A stretch of 22,795 nt of DNA from Armadillidium nasatum. Its lineage: Eukaryota; Arthropoda; Malacostraca; Isopoda; Armadillidiidae. Position 1 is the stretch's first letter; every line of letters begins with the position of its first letter. The translations under genes and the position numbers were made by a program. The DNA lies in the NCBI GenBank assembly GCA_009176605.1, contig SEYY01023364.1:1-22795 (forward strand), given 5' to 3'. This document shows, one piece after another, positions 17,822-22,795 of this stretch. The notes under the pieces are model-generated. The model did not search any database and had not been told where the DNA came from. It was given only the letters and a program-made list of their open reading frames with translations.

Positions 17822-17824
<3 letters not shown>
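17564..17824. other. Unassigned DNA with a GC-rich inverted repeat
   Basis: AT-rich with A runs, then a GC-rich end. CCCCGGC (17763-17769) and GCCGGGG (17805-17811) can form a hairpin just before the TA array. Possibly a terminal part of an unrecognised repeat. Confidence 0.45.

Positions 17825-17901
<77 letters not shown>
17825..17901. repeat. (TA)n microsatellite, 77 bp
   Basis: Pure TA array directly before the second-family LINE fragment. Confidence 0.99.
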
Positions 17902-17904
<3 letters not shown>

Positions 17905-18190
17905 TATAGAATAAGAGAAGGGGAGAAGGTGTTGGGAGGCTTGAGGAATATTTGGAAGAGAGGAAGGTTGACAAGAGAAGTGAAGAATGAAATGTTGAAT
18001 GCGAGAAAAAGAAAAAGGTTAAAGTTTATGAAACGAAAGGTCTGAGAGCGGAATATGGTGTAAATAGAAGGGATATGATCAGAAATGTGAGAATAAAGGA
18101 GCAATGCGCTTGGAAAAGGGGTATTGTTGAGAAAGCTGAGCAAAACATGCTGAAATGGTTTGGGCAAGTTTTTAGGATGAATGCTGGGAG
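17902..18190 (+). pseudogene. C-terminal fragment of a second LINE family
   Basis: The frame reading LRAEYGVNRRDMIRN, RIKEQCAWKRGIVEKAEQNM and LKWFGQVFRMNAGRLA matches the well-known C-terminal pattern (...LRxxxGVxxRDRxRN...EKAEExxLxWFGHVxRM...) of a widespread non-LTR retrotransposon family in invertebrates. Upstream in another frame GRVLGG/LRNIWKRG and REVKNEMLNARKRKRLKF resemble the preceding part of that family, but the central block usually containing a GCETW-like motif is missing, so there is an internal deletion plus a frameshift near 18035. Clearly different from LINE copies 1-3. Confidence 0.75.
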
Positions 18191-20560
<2,370 letters not shown>

Positions 20561-22437
20561 TAGACTTGAAACTAAATTCATTTATTTCATAACTCTACAG
20601 ACTATAAAAAATACTTCAACTATCTAAACTTCAAAACAGAACCCATTCTTTATTTTCCTTTCTCTGAAATCATCATTTTTAGTGTTTTCAACGTTCACCA
20701 GAGCCAATTTCTTATAGTTCTCATGATCCAACTGGTGAGCTTGTCTATTAGTTTTCTATCAAGAAGAATCTTGATCAGTTGGTGCATCTCCCTCCCCGTA
20801 TATCTGACCGTCTTGGAAATGAACCTAACATGCCTGATCTTTGCCTAACTTCTTATCTTTCTCCTTACACTATCAAACTTTCTTCCTTCTCTGAGTTCAT
20901 TCGATCACCTTATCTCTGTATCTTAGAGCATTCCGCAAAAACACTTCTGCCCTCGGCAAGGCGATGATTCTGGCACTTAGTTTTCGAACAACTGATTTCC
21001 CATGTAATGATTGCTGTTTACGTGGGAGGGATCCATCAGAATGTCACAAGAACAACCGAGGCGGTTCCCTCTCTTTCATGGAATCGTACATTCCATAATT
21101 TTTCCCTTGAACTAAATTATTCAAACCTTCGTTTAACTCTGCTTGTTCTCGTGCTATCCACTGCACGGATGCTGCCTTCATAGATTACAGTCGTCTTCAA
21201 ATTTCAGAAACTCACGCAACTTATTTTCCACCCAGGGAATCTTGTAAAATCTGTCCTCCGCAACACCAAAAACTCATTTCTCCATTTAAATTGCAATAAT
21301 CTTTCTGGTTCTTCTTCCTCGCGCTCTTTCTGGTATTTTACAAAATAGGTCAACCTAAATTTTTCTTTTTCCTCTTTCCTTCATCTAGTATCTTCTAACG
21401 TAGGAGCTCTCGTTTTGACCTTTTACTAAAACTGAACTCTTTCCCCAGATTTTTCCCTCTAATTTAACTTTAGACTATTCAGGAGCTATTTCTACTCCTT
21501 TAACCTCCTCCAACTCATTTATGCCAAAATTGGTAATTTCTTCTAAAGACGTCATTTCTGATATCTCTGACCTTAATGCTAAGAAGGTATTCAGACCTGA
21601 TGGTATCCCTCTTGTGATTTTCAAAATTTGTGCTTATGAGCTTGCTACCTGGATTGGTAAACTAATTTGTCTCTATCTTTGTATTTCAACCTGCCTTCTT
21701 GCTGGAAACTTGCGCTCGTTCAAACTGTGCAGAAAAAAGCACCCAATCAACCCTCGAACTACCGTTCCATTTCTTTAACGTCCGTTCTTTCTAAAGATTT
21801 CGAATCTATACTTAACAGGAATATTTAGAAATATCTCAATTCTCCAAATCTTATCTTTAATCGTCAGAATGACTTTCGTAAAAACACTTTTCTGGTGATC
21901 TCTTCCGCATTTCAGTGAATCTTTTGCTTTATCGCTTGATACATCTAAAGTTTTCTATAAAGTCAGGCATAAAGCTTTGATTTCATAATTTCCCTCTTTC
22001 GGAATTCATCCTTCTCTATGTGGTCTTCTCTTTTATTTTCTTTCTGGTCTTTCAATAATAGTTGTTATAGACGGCCACCGTTCATACTTTAAATCTATTA
22101 ATAATGATGTTCCTGATAGTTCTGTCCTATCCCCAACAGTTTTTCTATTTTGCATTAATAACCTTCTCTTTCTTGAGAAGTTGAATTTTTAAAGTTTTCT
22201 ATAAAGTCGGGCATAAAGCTTTGATTTCATAATTTCCCTCTTTCGGAATTCATCCTTCTCTATGTGGTCTTCTCTTTTATTTTCTTTCTGGTCTTTCAAT
22301 AGCAGTTGTTATAGACGGCCACCGTTCATACTTTAAATCTATTAATAATGATGTTCCTGATAGTTCTGTCCTATCCCCAACAGTTTTTCTATTTTGCATT
22401 AATAATCTTCTCTTTCTTGAGAAGTTGAATTTTTAAA
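20561..22437 (+). pseudogene. LINE copy 3: strongly degraded endonuclease and RT
   Basis: Older copy of the same family. Traces: DYKKYFNYLNFKTEPI and FSEIII..FNVH near 20610-20690 (endonuclease GDFNVHH region), RISDRLGNEPNMPDLCLTSY near 20800, a relic of the SDH region near 20895, WFNSACSRAI-like codons near 21130, ISSKDVISDISDLNAKKVF and PDGIPLVIFKICAYEL at 21535-21645, then RT pieces HKALIS, PSFGIHPSLCGLL and DGHRSYFKSINN. Many stops and frameshifts. The palm region is tandemly duplicated (next entry), and no ADD box follows the second copy. Confidence 0.82.
21947..22434 (+). repeat. 244-bp tandem duplication inside LINE copy 3
   Basis: Units 21947-22190 and 22191-22434, both AAAGTTTTCTATAAAGTC to GAAGTTGAATTTTT. 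Only about four substitutions separate them (roughly 98% identity by eye), so the duplication is much younger than the LINE relic it copies. It covers the RT motif A to B region. Confidence 0.96.
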
Positions 22438-22795
22438 TAGTTGAATTTCACAAGGTTGCTATGACCCCACCGGGAAATCCCATTTTGATCGGTAAGAATA
22501 GAATCGGAAAGTTGAAGATGAGAAGCAACTCTAGAAACAAAAGAGAGAACAGATTTGAAATGAGTAGAAGAATTTAGAGTTGAATCATCAGCATAAGAGT
22601 GAACAGAGTTAGAAGTGCAGTTGAGAAGATCGTTAATGAAAGTAAGAATAAAGTTGAAGATAAAACGGAACCCTGAGGAACACCACAGTTGAAAGAAAAG
22701 GAAGAAGAGGTCGCTCCATCTACAAGTGCCGAAATGGAACGATCTGAGAGAAAACTAGACAAGAGTAAGCAAAGAGAAGGAGGAAACCCAAAGGA
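22438..22795 (-). pseudogene. Related LINE reverse transcriptase fragment, runs off right edge
   Basis: Minus-strand RT piece: [36 protein letters not shown] (motif B), then after a frameshift near 22630 INDLLNC and SYADDSTLNSSTHFKSV with the catalytic YADD box at 22584-22595, then GISRWGHSNLVKFN. It shares motif order with copies 1-3 but differs in the segment after YADD, so it is a sister family. It abuts the plus-strand tandem duplication at about 22437. Confidence 0.85.

Overview
The window looks like non-coding, transposon-filled DNA of an invertebrate, most likely an arthropod and possibly a decapod crustacean. Evidence: about 13% of it (roughly 3.0 of 22.8 kb) is long, almost pure (TA)n arrays. 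The rest is dominated by decayed retroelements: a Ty3/Gypsy lineage with CsRn1-type features (CHCC Gag knuckle, tRNA-Trp-type primer site) and a non-LTR (LINE) family with APE-type endonuclease and Jockey/CR1-like reverse transcriptase. The organism assignment is inference. No rRNA, tRNA, bacterial operon or CRISPR structure is visible.

Layout. 1-3125: 3' half of a Gypsy element (copy A: RT, RNase H, integrase, proline-rich tail, polypurine tract, 3' LTR), frameshifted, running off the left edge. 3126-4539: 5'-truncated LINE copy 1 (+) bracketed by (TA)n. 4540-8215: AT-rich DNA without recognisable genes, with (TA)n arrays of 127, 364 and 444 bp, a block of YY1/CRE-like imperfect repeats (5636-5848) and a GGATTA cluster. 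8216-8500: a 95-codon open segment with signal peptide, one membrane span and a splice-donor-like end, the only candidate host exon. 8683-12051: nearly full-length LINE (-) between two (TA)n arrays. 12052-12816: an LTR with primer-binding site and leader. 13037-13257: SINE-like structured unit, again between (AT)n arrays. 13965-14083: 43-bp tandem repeat. 15303-17563: 5' half of a Gypsy element (copy B: Gag, protease, RT) with a textbook -1 ribosomal frameshift signal. 17902-18190: relic of a second LINE family. 18958-22437: two head-to-tail degraded copies of the first LINE family, the second with a 244-bp tandem duplication. 22438-22795: a related LINE (-) running off the right edge.

How it fits together. 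The retroelement genes are broken and none is predicted to give a full product. The recurring pattern is that LINE, SINE-like and LTR ends lie directly against (TA)n arrays. This suggests either insertion into TA microsatellites or seeding of such arrays by retroelement tails. The best leads are this TA-array association, the frameshift cassette, the orphan membrane-protein exon and the structured SINE-like unit.
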